DNA of 64,000 nucleotides from Inia geoffrensis (Eukaryota > Chordata > Mammalia > Artiodactyla > Iniidae). The position numbers and the translations under genes are program-made. Position 1 is the first letter of the stretch; each line of letters begins with the position of its first letter. Where the stretch lies: the NCBI GenBank assembly GCA_036417435.1, contig CM070901.1:8468001-8532000 (forward strand), written 5' to 3'. Of this stretch, positions 44,791 through 57,779 are shown one piece after another. The notes beneath the pieces were generated by a model. That model searched no databases, was not told where the DNA came from, and saw only the letters and a list, made by a program, of their open reading frames with translations.

Positions 44791-47700
44791 ATACAAGAAT
44801 TGAATGGATAGGTGGAAGAACGAATAGTGTTTCTTGGTAAAAGCTTTTTTAGTCCTATCGGGTCTCCTATCCAAAAAACTTATCCCTACAGGGTCACATT
44901 CATTTACCCCTAATGGGCACTAGTGGCAGGATATATGGTTGAGGCACAGCAAGAAACAAGGAACACCAAACAGGGATATGCCAGAGATAAATCTCCTGTA
45001 TTTTTCTCTGTTTCGCATGAGCCAGCCCTGCAGGTGCCTGGACTGATGCCCAGGCATTCCCAAAGAATTGCTCAAGTAGCATAATTTTCAGGGCCTAAGA
45101 AATACAGAGCCCAGAGGTCTCAAGAAACCATAAAAATACTTTATCAGAATCATAACAGTCATATTCCCTACTTTACACGTTTCATGCTTAACAAATACCC
45201 AAATCAGCTACGTAATGTAACTCATTATAGACGTGTTCTAGGAAGATGCTAAAGAACATATGCAAATCATCATCTCCTATCCTCTACTCCTTGTCCAACA
45301 GATAATTACAAAAGCCAATTCATTTAACCTCATTTAACTATGTTTACAGCCAGGAGGACCGTGACAGAAAACTAATCATTTTCAAATTATCGAACATTCA
45401 GAGCATTTAAGTAATTCAGTGATGAATTTTTACAAAAGTTATGACATAGCTATGCAAGATCCATCAGGACTAGAGGATCCCACCGTGGGGCTCATTGCTT
45501 GACTCTAACCTACAGGTGGGAGGGGTTCCATGTGGCACAATGGCCACCCCTCTGCATTCAAGAAATACCCCAAAGTATATGGAAAATGGATTCCAATACT
45601 TATGCACCTCCAAGCACTTGAAAGAAAAACCTAACTTTAAACTGAGTCACACGCCTGAAATTCTCCTTTCTCTCCTCTCCTCTTTGCACATGCTAAGGTT
45701 ATTGTGTCTCTTCAGACCTCTCCCCCCTACTCTGGCCCTAGAGAGTTCTGGATCCCTTTGCCATGTTACTGATCTAGATGGATTCAGCTCCATAATTTTC
45801 TCTTTATTTCACTTATGATCCAAATTCCTTAGAATGAAAGAAAGCCTAGGAGCTCTGACCAGCCAGTAGGAATTCTTCCCCCTAAGTGTTTTGGATAGCT
45901 GGAGAAGAGGTAAGATTTTTAAACAAAAGATTTTGATAAATGGTTGCTACCAGTGCAGTAATCCCCCAAACACTGATAGTTTCAAAAATTAAGATTTCAC
46001 TTCATACTTATCGGTTGAATTATTAAATATGTTTGGAAGATTATAAATCAGGTTTCACACTGATTGTTACATGATCAATGATTTTCTTTTTTGGCTTAGC
46101 ATTTTAGAATTTTCTTCTAAACAACTTTTCCTTTATAATTTTTAAAATGGTACCCCAGTTGTAAGTTTTTTGATGATTAGAACACATATAAAGCTCATTC
46201 CCTCCCTTGTCTTCCGGAAACTCTCCTATATTTTAATCAACAGCTTCCCTTTGACAAAATAGTGTATTCAAGCTTTAACATCCTCATTTTTCAAGTAATC
46301 CGTCACTTTTCTCTCAACATTTTGGAAATGAAGGATATGGGAACGTGTGAATCTTTTACTTCTTCTCTTCTCCTCCCCCAGAGTTTATTTCAGACGTTTT
46401 TCTTCATTGCATCTTCAAGAATAGATGGTCTATTTGTACTCATTAGCTAACTTCTGATTGCCTAGCAGTTCCCTTCAGCTGAGTAAAGATTAGCCTTTTT
46501 TTTTCCTGCAAACTTAGCTATGCCTCTTACCTATCTTCCATCTTTACAGTATTATGGTTGGAAGCAGAGAGGGCAGAGATGACAAGAAAGAGGTGGATCC
46601 ACAAATAAAAGCAAGTAATCACCGACACTGGCTCTTTTCCTTGTGACATTTTCCTGGAATACAAAAGTGCCAGGTGGCATTCCTGGTATCATAAAATTCT
46701 CAGCATGCTTCTGACCTTACAAAAGCCGGAGAGAGGCTGAAGTTTCCAACTGATCCAGGAGAATCTTAAACACAGGGTGCAGAGAACAGAACAAGACACA
46801 GTCTTTGAATCCCAAATGATCTGGTTTTTATTTTCCCAAGTTAAGGTTTGGCTCCATGTACGGCCCAGTTTTGCACCTTATGCAAAAGTCCTCCTTTGAC
46901 TTCAAAGTCATGCTCCCAGGCAAGTTATCAGAGGTGCTAGTCTACCAGCCCCACATGCTACATGCCCGGTATTGGTTACATTACGGAAAGACAGGTCTGA
47001 GCAGAGGGGGAAATTAACTGATGGTTTGATAGAGGTTTTTTTCCCCCAAACACCATTCTCATTTTCCTTCTTTCTTACTTAGTGCTACACAAATATGCAT
47101 TTGGGACATTTTGGCTTAATTGTACAATTATACTTCATATTGTCACCATAAAACATAGCAAAGCACTAAGTATTAGGTTATCCTGTTTGGGTAAGAGCTG
47201 AAACTCAAGTATTCTGGTAAGTGGAACTAGGTAGTACTTCTTCCCAAAAGGAACTGAGTGTTTTGTTTTGTTGTGTTCTGCTTTGCTTTGCTTTCATACA
47301 AACTGCTTTACACAGAGAGGAAGTGGGGTACTAGGTAAAGGTAAGATTTAAGCATGTATCTGATTAGGTTTCAGATATATTCGAAGTACTGGGGCAGAGG
47401 GTGGATGCTCTGAGACATAAGCCACATCAGAGAGAGAACTGAGAAATAAATAAGGACTCTGAAATCACAAACCAGAGTGGGCAGCACGGCTAGATGCAGA
47501 GAATGGGATTTCCAGGCACGGAGTGGCAGGTGGAAGCGAAGCCTGGCCCCTGAGCTGGGCACCAAGGTCAAGAAAAAAGACTTGAAGCAGAGAGGGTTGT
47601 CCCACCAAATGCAAACACTTCAGGGATGCAAATCCTAAAGCTGAGGTGGTCATTTCCCCATGACACAGAGGAAATCGGTGTTTACCTCATTTCAAAGAAA

Positions 47701-48049
47701 CTGCTGAGTATTCCTGGCACCACAAGAGTTAAGAGCAAAAGTGACTGGGGTAAAACAGCAGGATTTTCCTTTTTTTTGTTGTTTTTCCGAAAGTGAAGTG
47801 AGAAGATATTACAAAGAACTATGAGAAGTGTCGTCAGAGGAGACGAGGTTATGACCGGCAGACTAATCCGTGAGGTTCCTGTAAAGCCTCTCACATCTAA
47901 GAAACTCCCAGAAACACTAACATTTTACTGCAGAGACTGCCAGACCACTGGAAGCCATGAGAAGACTGAACATCACAGAGGGACCCTAAACTTGGAGCTG
48001 GAAGCATAGCGGATTTCAGGGTTTCTCCTTTGGGGAAGGAGTGTGTTCT
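44791..48049. other. Unique DNA, nothing recognised
   Basis: No gene and no clear transposon. Open frames up to 107 codons (45495-45818) are featureless. The 47370-47660 part is richer in G+C and unrecognised. Confidence 0.4.
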
Positions 48050-48475
48050 GGTATGGGACGAGAGATGCATAGAGATACTTGATGGCTAGAGAAGAGGACT
48101 GTCCACCAAGGACTCAGGCTCCCATTCCTGGGTTCACACCTAGCCAAGCACTACATTTCCAGCCCCTCAGGGGTGGGTGCTGTAACTAAGACCAAGGTAA
48201 CAGGACAGGGGCAGGAGTGATTATAAAGCTTCCATACCTGCCCCCAAAACTTCTAAAGCATTTCTCCCCCACTGCCTTCTGAAAGTCACGTATTAAAGCG
48301 GGCAGTGATTCCATCAGCCTGTGCCCCTGAGTACTCCATCAAAGAGAATTATCACCTTTCCATTGCCACCAAGGGAATTTATGTGAGCGAGAAATAAATT
48401 TCACTTGTGTTAAGACACTGAGAGTTCAGTGTTCATCAATTATAGCAGCTAACATGAATATAACAAAACATTCCA
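48050..48475 (+). repeat. Possible old LTR
   Basis: The end of this stretch ('gagcgagaaataaatttcacttgtgttaagacactgagagttcagtg...attatagcagctaac') has the form of the 3' end of several ERVL/MaLR LTRs ('gaaataaa...gttaagccactgag...ttacagcagcta'). The upstream part is not assignable. Confidence 0.4.
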
Positions 48476-48484
48476 TGAAACCAA

Positions 48485-50005
48485 ATTTTAAAAACTACCC
48501 ATTTAATACCAAAAATGAACAGGGAGATATAATCTATTTGAATAAATATGATATATCACATTAAACTATAAATGATTCTAATTATAATGCACAGAAACTT
48601 AAACTTGCATGAGCTTCAAATATAAGCCAAGTAGTAATCCTATATCCAGCATTATAGCAGGCAAGATATCCTCCAACTAAACACTTTAAAATCTTTTAAA
48701 ATTCATCTGATTTAGCAAGAGAGTGGGAAAATCTTCAAAGGCCAAAAATGACAAAAAATAAATCCAGAGGGAGAACCAAGTGCTGAAACCAGTGGCTCTC
48801 CAAAAAGTACCTCCAGGTCACTTACTTTTAACTTGTGGAATATGGAATTGAAAAACAAAGCTTAGGCATACAACAGATGAGAAGTCAGATCACAACCCTC
48901 CAAAGGCTGGTTCCCAAAATATGATCCTCAATAGAGAAATTAACTATCCAAATAAAAGCACCCAACAAAGAAAGACAATAAGGAAAATTGTCTGAAAAGT
49001 CACAGGCCATGGATGGAGAGAAATAAAATCTCCCCCGAGAACTCTAAACAAGAAACGTAACTTCATAACAAATGAAGAATCAGAATCTACAGCATTTTCA
49101 TGGCCTGAAAAACCTCAAGTGGAGAATTAAAGTTAAACTAGTTCGAATTGGAGTGCCCCTAGATGCCTGGCAGAGATATACACAAATCCTCTCTGGAGAA
49201 ACTACCTCAACCCCAGACCTCCAAGAATTCCCACAGATAAAAGTCTCAGTTATCATAAGCTCATAAAAATGCAAAATCACAACAACCCTGCATGAGTGAG
49301 ACTCTACAACAAACAAAAAATCAGAGCCACAAAAGCTACATGTGTTTAAATCATCGGACACAGAATGTCTCAATGTTAATAATCAATCATTTTAAAGAAA
49401 AAAGACAGTAAAAGAATATGGCAAAGGATAAGAAACTATCAAAAATATGAACCTGATTTGAAAAGCTGTAAGTAGAAATGAAACGTGAAATATTAGAAAC
49501 TCAGTGGATGGGTTAAATAACCTATTTGACACAGCCAAAAGAAAATTAATGAAATGGAAGATAGAGCTGAAGACAGAATGCAGAATGTAACGCAATGAAT
49601 GCAGAATGTAACACAAAGAGACAGATACGGAAAATACGGAGTTTAGGAAGTTAGGAAATGAAGTTCAGACTGAGCAGATGTATTTAGATGTGTCAGATTT
49701 GCAGCAAACAATTCTAAGGTGAATGGAGCAGAAGCATTAACTGAAGATATATTGATGGGGAGCTAAGGAAAGAAGCCCATTGTCAGATGTAGGTATCCCC
49801 CAAAAATCTCAAGCCAGGTGAACACAAGGAAGCCCATCCCTACACTTGTTACGGTGAACCTGAGGGAATAAAAAGATCGTAAAAGCCACCAGAAAAAAAA
49901 GTAGAACAATGAGACTGAAAGCTGCCTCCTCAAAAACTGAAATAGAAACTCAAAAGCAGCTGAACAAAATCTTCAAGGTACTGACAAAATATGATGCTTA
50001 ACCTC
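48485..50005 (+). repeat. Probable ancient L1/HAL1 relic
   Basis: A-rich on the plus strand, with L1-like segments toward the end ('gaaactcaaaagcagctgaac', 'aatcttcaaggtactgacaaaatatgatgcttaacctcc', the ORF1 3' region of old L1s). A 21-bp tandem repeat 'gaatgcagaatgtaac' occurs at about 49576-49613. Boundaries and family are uncertain. Confidence 0.4.
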
Positions 50006-51420
50006 CAAATGGTTTTTGACCAAGATGCCATGACCATTCAACAGGGAAAGGACAGCCTCTTCAACTGATGGTGCTGGGAAAACTAGATATCCACATGCAA
50101 AAGAATGAAGTTGGACCCTTACTTTATACCATATACAAAAATTTACTCAAAATGGATCAAAGGCCTAAAAGTAAGACCTAAAACTCTTAGAAGAAACATA
50201 GGGAAAAAGCTTTATGACCTTGGACTTGGCAAGGACCTCCTGGATATGGTATCAAGAAAGTAAAAGCAAAACTAAAAACTCTGTGCAAATGACACAATCA
50301 ACCGAGTGAAAAGGCAACTTATAAAATGGGAGAGAGTATTTTAAAATCACATATCTGATGAGTGGTTAATATCCAGAATTTATTAAAAATGCCTACAACT
50401 CAACAACAAAAAACACATATAACAACTAAAAAACAGGCAAAGGGCTGGAATAGACATTTCTCCAAAGATGACATACAACCAGCCAACAAGCATATGAGAA
50501 GACACTTAACATCACTAATCATTAGGGAAATGCAAATCAAGACCACAGTGAGACATCACACCCATTAGGATGACTACTATTAAAAAGAAGAGAAAAGAAA
50601 TGTGAAGGAAGTAGTAGACATTGGAACCCTGGGCACTGTTGATAGAAACGTAAAATGGTGCAGCTGCTACGGAAAACAGTATGGCAGTTCCTAAAAAAAT
50701 TAAAAACGGAATCACTATATGACCCAAGAATTCCATTTCTGGGTATAGAGTCGGCTTTCTGTATCCATGGGTTTCACATCCACAGATTCAACCAACCTCT
50801 AATGATGCAAAATCCATAAATACAGAGGACCAGCTATATTCATAGTACTACACCATTTTATAGGAGGGATTCGAGCATCTGCAGATTTTGGTATCCACAG
50901 GGGCTCCTGGAACCAATCCTCAGCAGATTCCAAGAGACAACTATGTATCCAAAAGAATCAAAGCAGGATCTCCAAGAGACATTTGCACACCTATGTTCAT
51001 AGCAGCATTATTCACTATAGCCAGGCGGTAGGAGCAACCCAAGTGCCTATTGACAGATGAACAAAAACATGGTAAGTACATACAAGGGAGTATGATTCAG
51101 CTTTAAAAAAAGAAGCAAATTCTGACAAATGCTACAACTGAATAAACCTTGAGGCTATTATGCTAACTGAAATAAATCAGTCATAAAAAGACAAATACTA
51201 CATGATGCTACTACTTACATGAGGTCCCTAGAGTGTAGTCATATTCAGAGACAGAAAGTAGGATGGGGGTTGCCGGGGGCCTGAGGAGGGGGAAATTGGG
51301 AGTGGCTGTTTCATGGATATAAAAGTTTTAGTTTTACAAGAGATTGATTGAATATGAATATACTTAATATTACTTAAATGTACACTTAATGGTACACTTG
51401 GGTATATCTCTGCTTCTCAT
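50006..51420 (+). mobile_element. Old L1 3' part, interrupted by a MITE
   Basis: It opens in the reverse-transcriptase C-terminal region ('ggtgctgggaaaactagatatcc', 'ttggacccttactttatacc') and proceeds through 'ctccaaagatgacatacaacc', 'gggaaatgcaaatcaagacc', 'cattcactatagccag' and the 3' UTR ('catgaggtccctagagtgtag'), as in old mammalian L1 copies. The frame is broken throughout; the only open piece of note is 50362-50568. The DNA transposon at 50748-50943 sits inside. Confidence 0.82.
50748..50943. mobile_element. Tigger-like MITE inside an L1
   Basis: The left 'agtcggctttctgtatccatggg' and the right 'gcagattccaagagacaacta' form decayed terminal repeats. The interior has 'cacagattcaaccaacc' and 'ttttggtatccacaggggctcctggaacc'. 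The L1 text reads 'ttctgggtata' before it and 'tatccaaaagaatcaaagcagg' after it, so the host element rejoins cleanly with a TA/TG target. Confidence 0.75.
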
Positions 51421-51793
51421 GTGTAGCCAGTAAGTCCCCAAGTTTTTCACTCCTTCTCTTTCTGTACTTTTCTTCTCTGCAAGACTTTTAAAACATTCTT
51501 ATGTAGTGACATTTATCTCTTTTTCACATTTTGGCTTCTGGGTTTATGAAGGATTCACCCTTAACATTTTTTCTTCTCCCCTGATTTCATATGTTTTAAG
51601 GGTTGCTTTTTTCCTTTTTAATGATTTGATTTTTCTTCCATCTGAAATTTGTTTTGGAATAGAAAGTGAATTAAGAGTCAAAAAAACCCAAAAACTTACC
51701 AATGGTTAAGATGGTAAATATCATTATACTTCTTACAACAAAAATTTTTAATAAAGTTAAATATATTTATACATATATATACAGGTATAAATA

Positions 51794-51984
51794 TAGTTGA
51801 CCCTTGAACAACTCCGGGGTTCATGCAAGTATAACTTATTCCTGGCCCTGTGTTTCTGAGGTTCCTACACATCCTCAGATTCAACCAACCACAGACATTG
51901 TAATACTGTAGTATTTACTATTGAAAAGTGTCTGTGTATAAGTGGACCCAGCAGTTCAAATCGGTATTGTTCAAGGGTCAACTG
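51794..51984. mobile_element. Tigger-like MITE with 16-bp inverted ends
   Basis: 'gttgacccttgaacaa' at 51796-51811 is the exact reverse complement of 'ttgttcaagggtcaac' at 51967-51982. The interior contains 'gattcaaccaaccacag' and 'tataagtggaccc', shared with the copy at 40496-40713. TA lies just before it; the right side now reads TG. Non-autonomous, no transposase. Confidence 0.85.
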
Positions 51985-52209
51985 TGTACATACATCCATG
52001 ATTTTTAGTGTTGGATTAAATACCTAGCTATCATTCAAGAATGAGGGTCAAACAATTACTCAAATATTACAACCAATTACTGTTTTTAGTTTTTATACTT
52101 AATTTTATTCCTAAAATTTACACAAAAGATGAGTATATTTTTTAAAGAATAAGAACACTGACGAACCCACAGCTATCTTAAGAGAATGCCATCAATAACT
52201 CTGAAGCCC

Positions 52210-52960
52210 TCATATGTTCCCTTATCCCTTTCCTCCCTGGAGAGGTAGCCACTACCCTTTACTTTTATGTAATTATTCCCTTAATTTTCTTTATCATTTA
52301 AACTCCTATAAATTTTTTAAGTCAACAGCACATTGCTCAGTTTTAACTTTTTTCAATTTTATAAAACGAAACTCTGTATATATTTTTTCTGCAGCTTGCT
52401 TTCTTGCTCACTGATACAGGTAGCTATAGTTCATCTGTAATACATTTTCACACTATGTATTATTCCACTGTATGAATACAACACAATTTATCCATTGTAA
52501 ATGTAGATGTGCTTTTGGCTTGTTTTAACTTCTTTTGTTCTTAAGGATATTCTGCTGTAAACACTGATGTAAGGGTCTCTTGATACACATGTGTAGGTTT
52601 CACCAAGGTTTTGAGCTGCATCTTAAGGTGCGCACTTGCTTAATATTTTTAGGAAATGCAAAACTATTTTCCAAAATGGTTTTACCAATGGATGCATCAC
52701 ACAGCAATATAAAAGTTCTCATTTTTTAAAAGGAACATTATGTTATCTAAACATTGGTCATATTTTCCCTGCAACATGGAGTCTATGCTGTATGACTACT
52801 AGTAATTCATTTTGGTTGACTTCTTCACTGTTTGACATGGAATTTTCATTTATAAATAGACCTCTTGCATGTGCAGATTTTCCCAATTCCCACATATTCT
52901 ATGACTTTACAAGCTGGGACTACCATGAATATATTCTCCCGTGACATTATTTAAATCAGA
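52210..52960 (-). repeat. Ancient L1 3' UTR relic
   Basis: 'tgtattattccactgtatgaatac', 'ttatccattg', 'ttttggcttgttttaac', 'gatattctgctgtaaacactg' and 'ccaaaatggttttaccaatggatgcatc' follow the reverse of an old L1 3' end. The left part (52210-52430) is less certain. Confidence 0.55.
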
Positions 52961-53129
52961 ATTTGTTCAGTTCAAAAAGTTTTATGGTCAAGGCAAAATG
53001 GGTGTTGTACCGAATGACTGTTATCTTCTGAGAAGAAGAAAAACGTATTACAGCACCACACCTTTTACCAAGGTTTAAACGCCACCACCACCTGCTTAAG
53101 ACCCTTGGCCTTTGGCTTTATGAGCCCAC

Positions 53130-53325
53130 ATACCTGACGCAGTTTAACACTGAAGACACCCATCTTCTGAGTTCTATTCCCAATTCTGCCTCTAAGAATC
53201 TGTGTGACTAGGAAAGGTCAAGAAACTTGACCTAAATTTTTTATTGATGAAATGAAGAATTAACAAAATAATCTCAAAGTTCCCTTCCACCTGGAAAATT
53301 TTCTTATTCTATGATCCTATGTCAC
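53130..53325 (+). repeat. MIR-family (CORE-SINE) relic
   Basis: 'gagttctattcccaattctgcctct', 'ctgtgtgactagg' and the ending 'aatctcaaagttcccttccacctgg...ttctatgatcctatg' match a MIR-related CORE-SINE with the 'ttccagctctaaaattctatgattctatg' type tail. Confidence 0.6.
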
Positions 53326-53650
53326 TAGCTGGCAGTTAGCAGGCTCTATCCATCCCACAAAGGTCTTTTTTTTTTGGCGGGGCGGTTTATTATGCTTTTC
53401 CTCCACTCTAATTTAATGTCTCTAGCTGGGTGTGCGTTCCTCGTTTTCTGCAGGGCCTACTACTTCTGTTAGATCCTAGTCCAATAACATTCATGTTCTC
53501 TTCCTTAACTTGAAACATTTGAGCTTTTAATCCCTGTTCTACAGTAAATATTCCTATCCACTAAGAGACATTAATACTTATCACAGTAACAACTAATTCC
53601 TTAGGGTGTGGCAGCTGACAAACTGTTTTCATGTGCACTATGTTATCTTT

Positions 53651-54000
53651 TTAAAATTTATTTATGTATTTATTTTGGCTGTGTTGGGTCTTCGTTGCCA
53701 CGTGCAGGCTTTCTCCAGTTGCGGCGAGCAGGGGCCACTCTTCGTTGCAGTGCATGGGCTTCTCACTGCAGTGGCTTCTCTTGCTGTGGAGCACAGGCTC
53801 TAGGTGCACGGGCTTCCGTCGTTGTGGCTTGAGGGCTCAGTAGTTGTGGCTTGCAGGCTCTAGAGCACAGGCTCAGTCGTTGTGGCACATGGGCTTAGTT
53901 GCTCCGCGGCATGTGGGATCTTCCCGGACCAGGGCTTGAACCCGTGTCACCTGCATTGGCAGGTGGATTCTTAACCAGTGCGCCACCAGCGAAGTCCCAT
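53651..54000 (-). mobile_element. Older, longer CHR-type SINE with 14-bp target-site duplication
   Basis: On the minus strand it starts 'gggacttcgctggtggcgcactgg', shows the tRNA-like half ('gaacccgtg' region reversed), then a long non-tRNA part with several 'tgccacaac'-like repeats, and ends 'cacagccaaaataaata'. Direct repeats 'actatgttatcttt' (53637-53650) and 'actatgtcatcttt' (54001-54014) flank it. At 350 bases it is longer than the CHR copies at 4064 and 6816, and belongs to another subfamily. Confidence 0.9.
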
Positions 54001-54014
54001 ACTATGTCATCTTT

Positions 54015-55139
54015 GACAGTCATCCTGGTGTTCACTTTGAGTGTTCACTTTGAGATGACAGACTATCTAAGGCATCTCTCCGTTGCTCAGTTATTAGCAC
54101 AACAGGCTGAGATATCCTCTGTAATAATCCACAAGCACAATCTCTGACATGCAGCAACTGCGGTGCCTCTCTCTATGGAAAGGGCCAAAACGCAAGCTGC
54201 CAGCTTCCCACTGGTGACTGGCGCAGTAGGCCAGGCTACTGGGAAATGGAGTGGGATCATGTGCTCTCCAGCGAGTGCCTCGCTCTGCCCAGAACCACTC
54301 TGGAAGTCGCCTCCAGACAACACGGATGAGCCAAGCTGAACATATGCTCACAGAGGGGGAGTCAGGAAACAACCAGGACGTCAACATCCACATCTTGGCA
54401 TGAGCTCCTAAACCTTAAACAGTGTTTCCAACTTCTCTCCGTGGGGAAGAGCAAAGAAAGCCCCACATTTCGGTGAATTTACTGACATACCCCAAAACAC
54501 ACCTCCCCCAAATGCACAACCCCTGGGAGGAATTGACACAGGACATTTGCAAGTTGGCACTGTCACAACACTTTGCTTATCTTGTGTTAATGTGTTTGCT
54601 TTTCAAGGATCATCTTGCTCACCCACAGGCAGTCAAAAGAACATACAACAGTGTCAGCCAGATTGGCTGTAACCATTATCGTAACCTTTAGTGTATCTGC
54701 TGACATTCTGTTTTTGTTCCCAATCCAGATGTCATGCACAACGGAGCGTATTCTCTCATATGTGCATTAGTGTCCAGGAATGCCAACATAATTCAACCAA
54801 CTGCTTGATATTTGAAGAAAGGACTTGATTTTTGTAAACTCTTCAAATTTTCCATCAGCCACCTACAAACCAGGGCACTCAGTGCCCACTTGATCTCGCC
54901 TGAGCCTGCCCCAGATATATTGTTCAATTATGCTAAAAACAGTATGGCTTTCAATTAATCAAATCAGCCAAAATATACCATAAGGTAGTACAATAGTTTG
55001 AGCCTGCTACACTATTCTTCTGAATAACAGTAGTTTTGCTGATAGAAATTCCCATCCTGAATCTCTAAATCGAGATGCAGGAAGGTTACGTAGGAGTGGC
55101 CTCAAACCATGCACACAGAGCCTTGGAGACGAAATTTTC
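54015..55139. other. Unique DNA, nothing recognised
   Basis: No gene or clear repeat. Two overlapping minus frames (99 and 78 codons, 54087-54393) and one plus frame (54422-54691) lack known domains. Confidence 0.4.
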
Positions 55140-55985
55140 TGACCTTGGCATCAACCTTAATTCTTCTTTTTTTCCTCCTCACACTCCCGAACCAGTCCAT
55201 CGGGACATCAGGACACTGTGTCACTTACGCCAACTATAACCCCAGAACCTGACCACTTTTCACTATCTCCACTGCTACAATTTTAATTCAAGACATCATT
55301 ATTTCTCACTTATTAAACTAAGAGCCTCCTGGTGAGCTCTGTTTCCACTCTCACCTTCCAAGGGTCCATTTCTGACACCATAGCCAAACGACCTTCCTAA
55401 AGCAAAAAGAAGGTTATATCATTCCCCTACTAATCACTGTCTAACTCAGCTTCCCATGCAAGTAAAGTCAAAGCCCAATGTATCACCTTTTGCTGACAAG
55501 GTCCCACATGATGTGAACCTGGCTCACTAACTTGAACCTCTATCACCCCAACCTCGTTCACCATCCTCTGACCACAAAGGGTGGCCCGAGCCTCCTTATC
55601 TCCTTCAGACACGCCAGGGTCATACCCACCTCTGGCCTCTGTATTTTCTTTTTCCTCTGCTTGTAGCAGTCTTTCCCCCTCCTCCCTCTCATCATTCTGA
55701 TCTCAGTTCAAATGTCACTTCTCAGAAAAGCCTTCCAAGCACCAGCCTTGCTAACGTAACCCCTTAGTTTTTACTAACTTCACCTTGCTTTCTTCTTAGT
55801 AGTTTTCAAACCCTCAAAGTATGCTGTCTGTTCACTGTTTACATATTTGTTGCCTGTCCTCCCCACAATATGGGACCATCATTAATAGGAACTTGCATTT
55901 TTTGTTCATTAAATGTAACACCAACTCACAGAACAGTACTCAGCACATAGTGTGTGCTCAAAAAAATGAACAAATTAATGGAGAA
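55140..55985 (+). repeat. Well-preserved ancient LINE L2 3' end
   Basis: Long run of L2 text in order: 'ctcctcacactcccgaacc', 'ctccactgctacaattttaattcaagacatcattatttctcac', 'aagtcaaagcccaatg', 'ttcagacacgccagggtcat', 'gatctcagttcaaatgtcacttctcagaaaagccttcc', and the ending 'gcacatagtgtgtgctcaaaaaaatg'. It covers the reverse-transcriptase end and the short 3' UTR of L2 (about 850 bases). No intact frame remains. Confidence 0.85.
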
Positions 55986-56499
55986 ACATCTGAAAATGTT
56001 TCTAAGAACCCATGCTCCATTTATTTCATGAAATACTACCAAATTACACTATCTTCTAGAATCCTAGAAGGATTATGTTAGAACATTGGGAAAATCCAAC
56101 AGAAGCAACCGTTTCACGTGGAAAAATGTACTAAAATGCCCGGTAATGAGTGATCATTTTTTAGTTGTTAAGTGTTCACATCTTCAAATAATCAGCCTTT
56201 GCTCATTTGGGACAAGATCAAAAGGATTTAATTGACCATAGGTACTAGATATGAATGTTATTTATGTCCTTTTTGATGCTGTTTTCCATACCCCTGCACC
56301 CACCCAGAACCATCTCATCTAACAGTATGGTCTGTGATCAACTTGTTTGATTAAAATCCTCAAGAACTTCAACATTTTCACTAAAATGATTCCTAGTTTC
56401 CAAGTCATCTGGTAGAAGACGTAAAGCTGGACTAAATGAGGCTCCTTCCTTTAAGTCCTCGGAGGGCACAAAAAGGCACAACGCTAAAACATAAAACAC

Positions 56500-56690
56500 A
56501 CAGTATAGTAGACAAGCCCAGAATCCACAGTCAGATCGCCTAGGTTCTGCCATTTCAGCTTGGGGACGTCATGTACTGATGTAAGCCTGTTTTCTTCTCG
56601 AAATCAGGGATAAGAACAGCAACGTAGCTCATAGGGGTGTTGTCAGGGTTGATGAGATAATATATCTGGAAAGGGGCCATTGGGCAGAAG
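56500..56690 (+). repeat. MIR, nearly complete
   Basis: From 'acacagtatagtagacaagccc' through 'gatcgcctaggttctgcc' to 'gggtgttgtcagggttgatgagataatatatctgg': the standard MIR order, diverged. Confidence 0.75.
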
Positions 56691-57165
56691 TTGAGGCTGT
56701 TAGGCAGCTGGCCCTGGATAGAGCTGACTGGCACTCAGCAACCGTCCTGTCTTCTATAGGTGGTATCCCTACACGGCAGGGGCTAAGCAGTAAATGCTAC
56801 ATTCCTCAGGACTTCTGCAGCCAGAATTCTGGATACAAATTAAACTCCACCAATGTGATACACTAGGAAATTCTGAATGCCTAAGCTAGTCAGAGATGGT
56901 CCTCCTGCCGCTGCTTGTGCTGGAAGCATGGCCATGGAGTCATTCCAGACTCAGCACTCTGTGTGGGGAGGCAGCCTTGGTGGTGACAGCAGGGCAGCTC
57001 CTCCTCATCCAATTGCAGCTGTGACTGTGTGTCTTGAACCAGTGCTCCAGTCCTGACCCTCAGTCCTCCAACCCTTCCCCATTTCATGAGCACCAAATCT
57101 CCTGTATTAAACCCCTTTCTGTCTGCAGTTCCTAGTGTGGTTCCTAGATCCTGTACTGAAATCTA
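56691..57165. repeat. Possible LTR relic
   Basis: The right part ('atgagcaccaaatctcctgtattaaacccctttctgtctgcagttcctagtgtggttcc') resembles the 3' part of some mammalian LTRs. The rest, including the G+C-rich 56890-57090, is unassigned. Confidence 0.3.
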
Positions 57166-57194
57166 ATTGATATACATTTAAGAATAACAACAAA

Positions 57195-57420
57195 AAGTAC
57201 TACTTCTGGGGCGTGACTATGTACCAGGCATTGTTCTACGTCTTTGTGTACACGGATACATTTAATCTTCTAACAATCCTGTAAGGCAGACCCTACTATT
57301 ATCTCTTCGTTTTTTAAGGAAAGAAACTGAAGAACAAAGAGAGAAAAAATTTGCCCCCAAATTAAATAGCTACTAAATGGCAGAGGCAAGATTCAAACAC
57401 AGGCACACACTTAACCATTT
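57195..57420 (-). repeat. MIR, nearly complete, reverse
   Basis: 'tatgtaccaggcattgttctacg', 'catttaatcttctaacaatcctgtaaggcagaccctactattatc' and 'agctactaaatggcagaggcaagattcaaacacagg' give the complete MIR in reverse. Confidence 0.8.
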
Positions 57421-57539
57421 CTCACAAATATAACAGGCAAATTATAACACAACTTAAAACAGCCTACCCTTCTTCCAGTGAACAACTGCAGAAAAATAAA
57501 ATCACACAGAGGTAGCTCTGAAAAGAATCCTGTATACAA

Positions 57540-57650
57540 TATAGTCTGATCCCCTCATTTCGGATCTGGAGAAACTGAGGTTCTGGGCAGTTATATGACA
57601 TAACTAAGCTCACATCACTGAAAATAAATAAAACCCAGGAATGGAATACA
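57540..57650 (-). repeat. MIR fragment
   Basis: 'cctcatttcggatctggagaaactgaggttctgggcag' and 'aataaaacccaggaatgg' follow reversed MIR. Confidence 0.5.
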
Positions 57651-57779
57651 ATAATTTTTCCTAATTTTTAACCATTCTACGTCTCCAAAAATACTTGATT
57701 TTTGCTGATATGTACCTGGAGAGGTATTAAGCTTTGGAAGTCGGCAAGACTGAAACTTCCGTTGAGTCCTTTTTTGATA

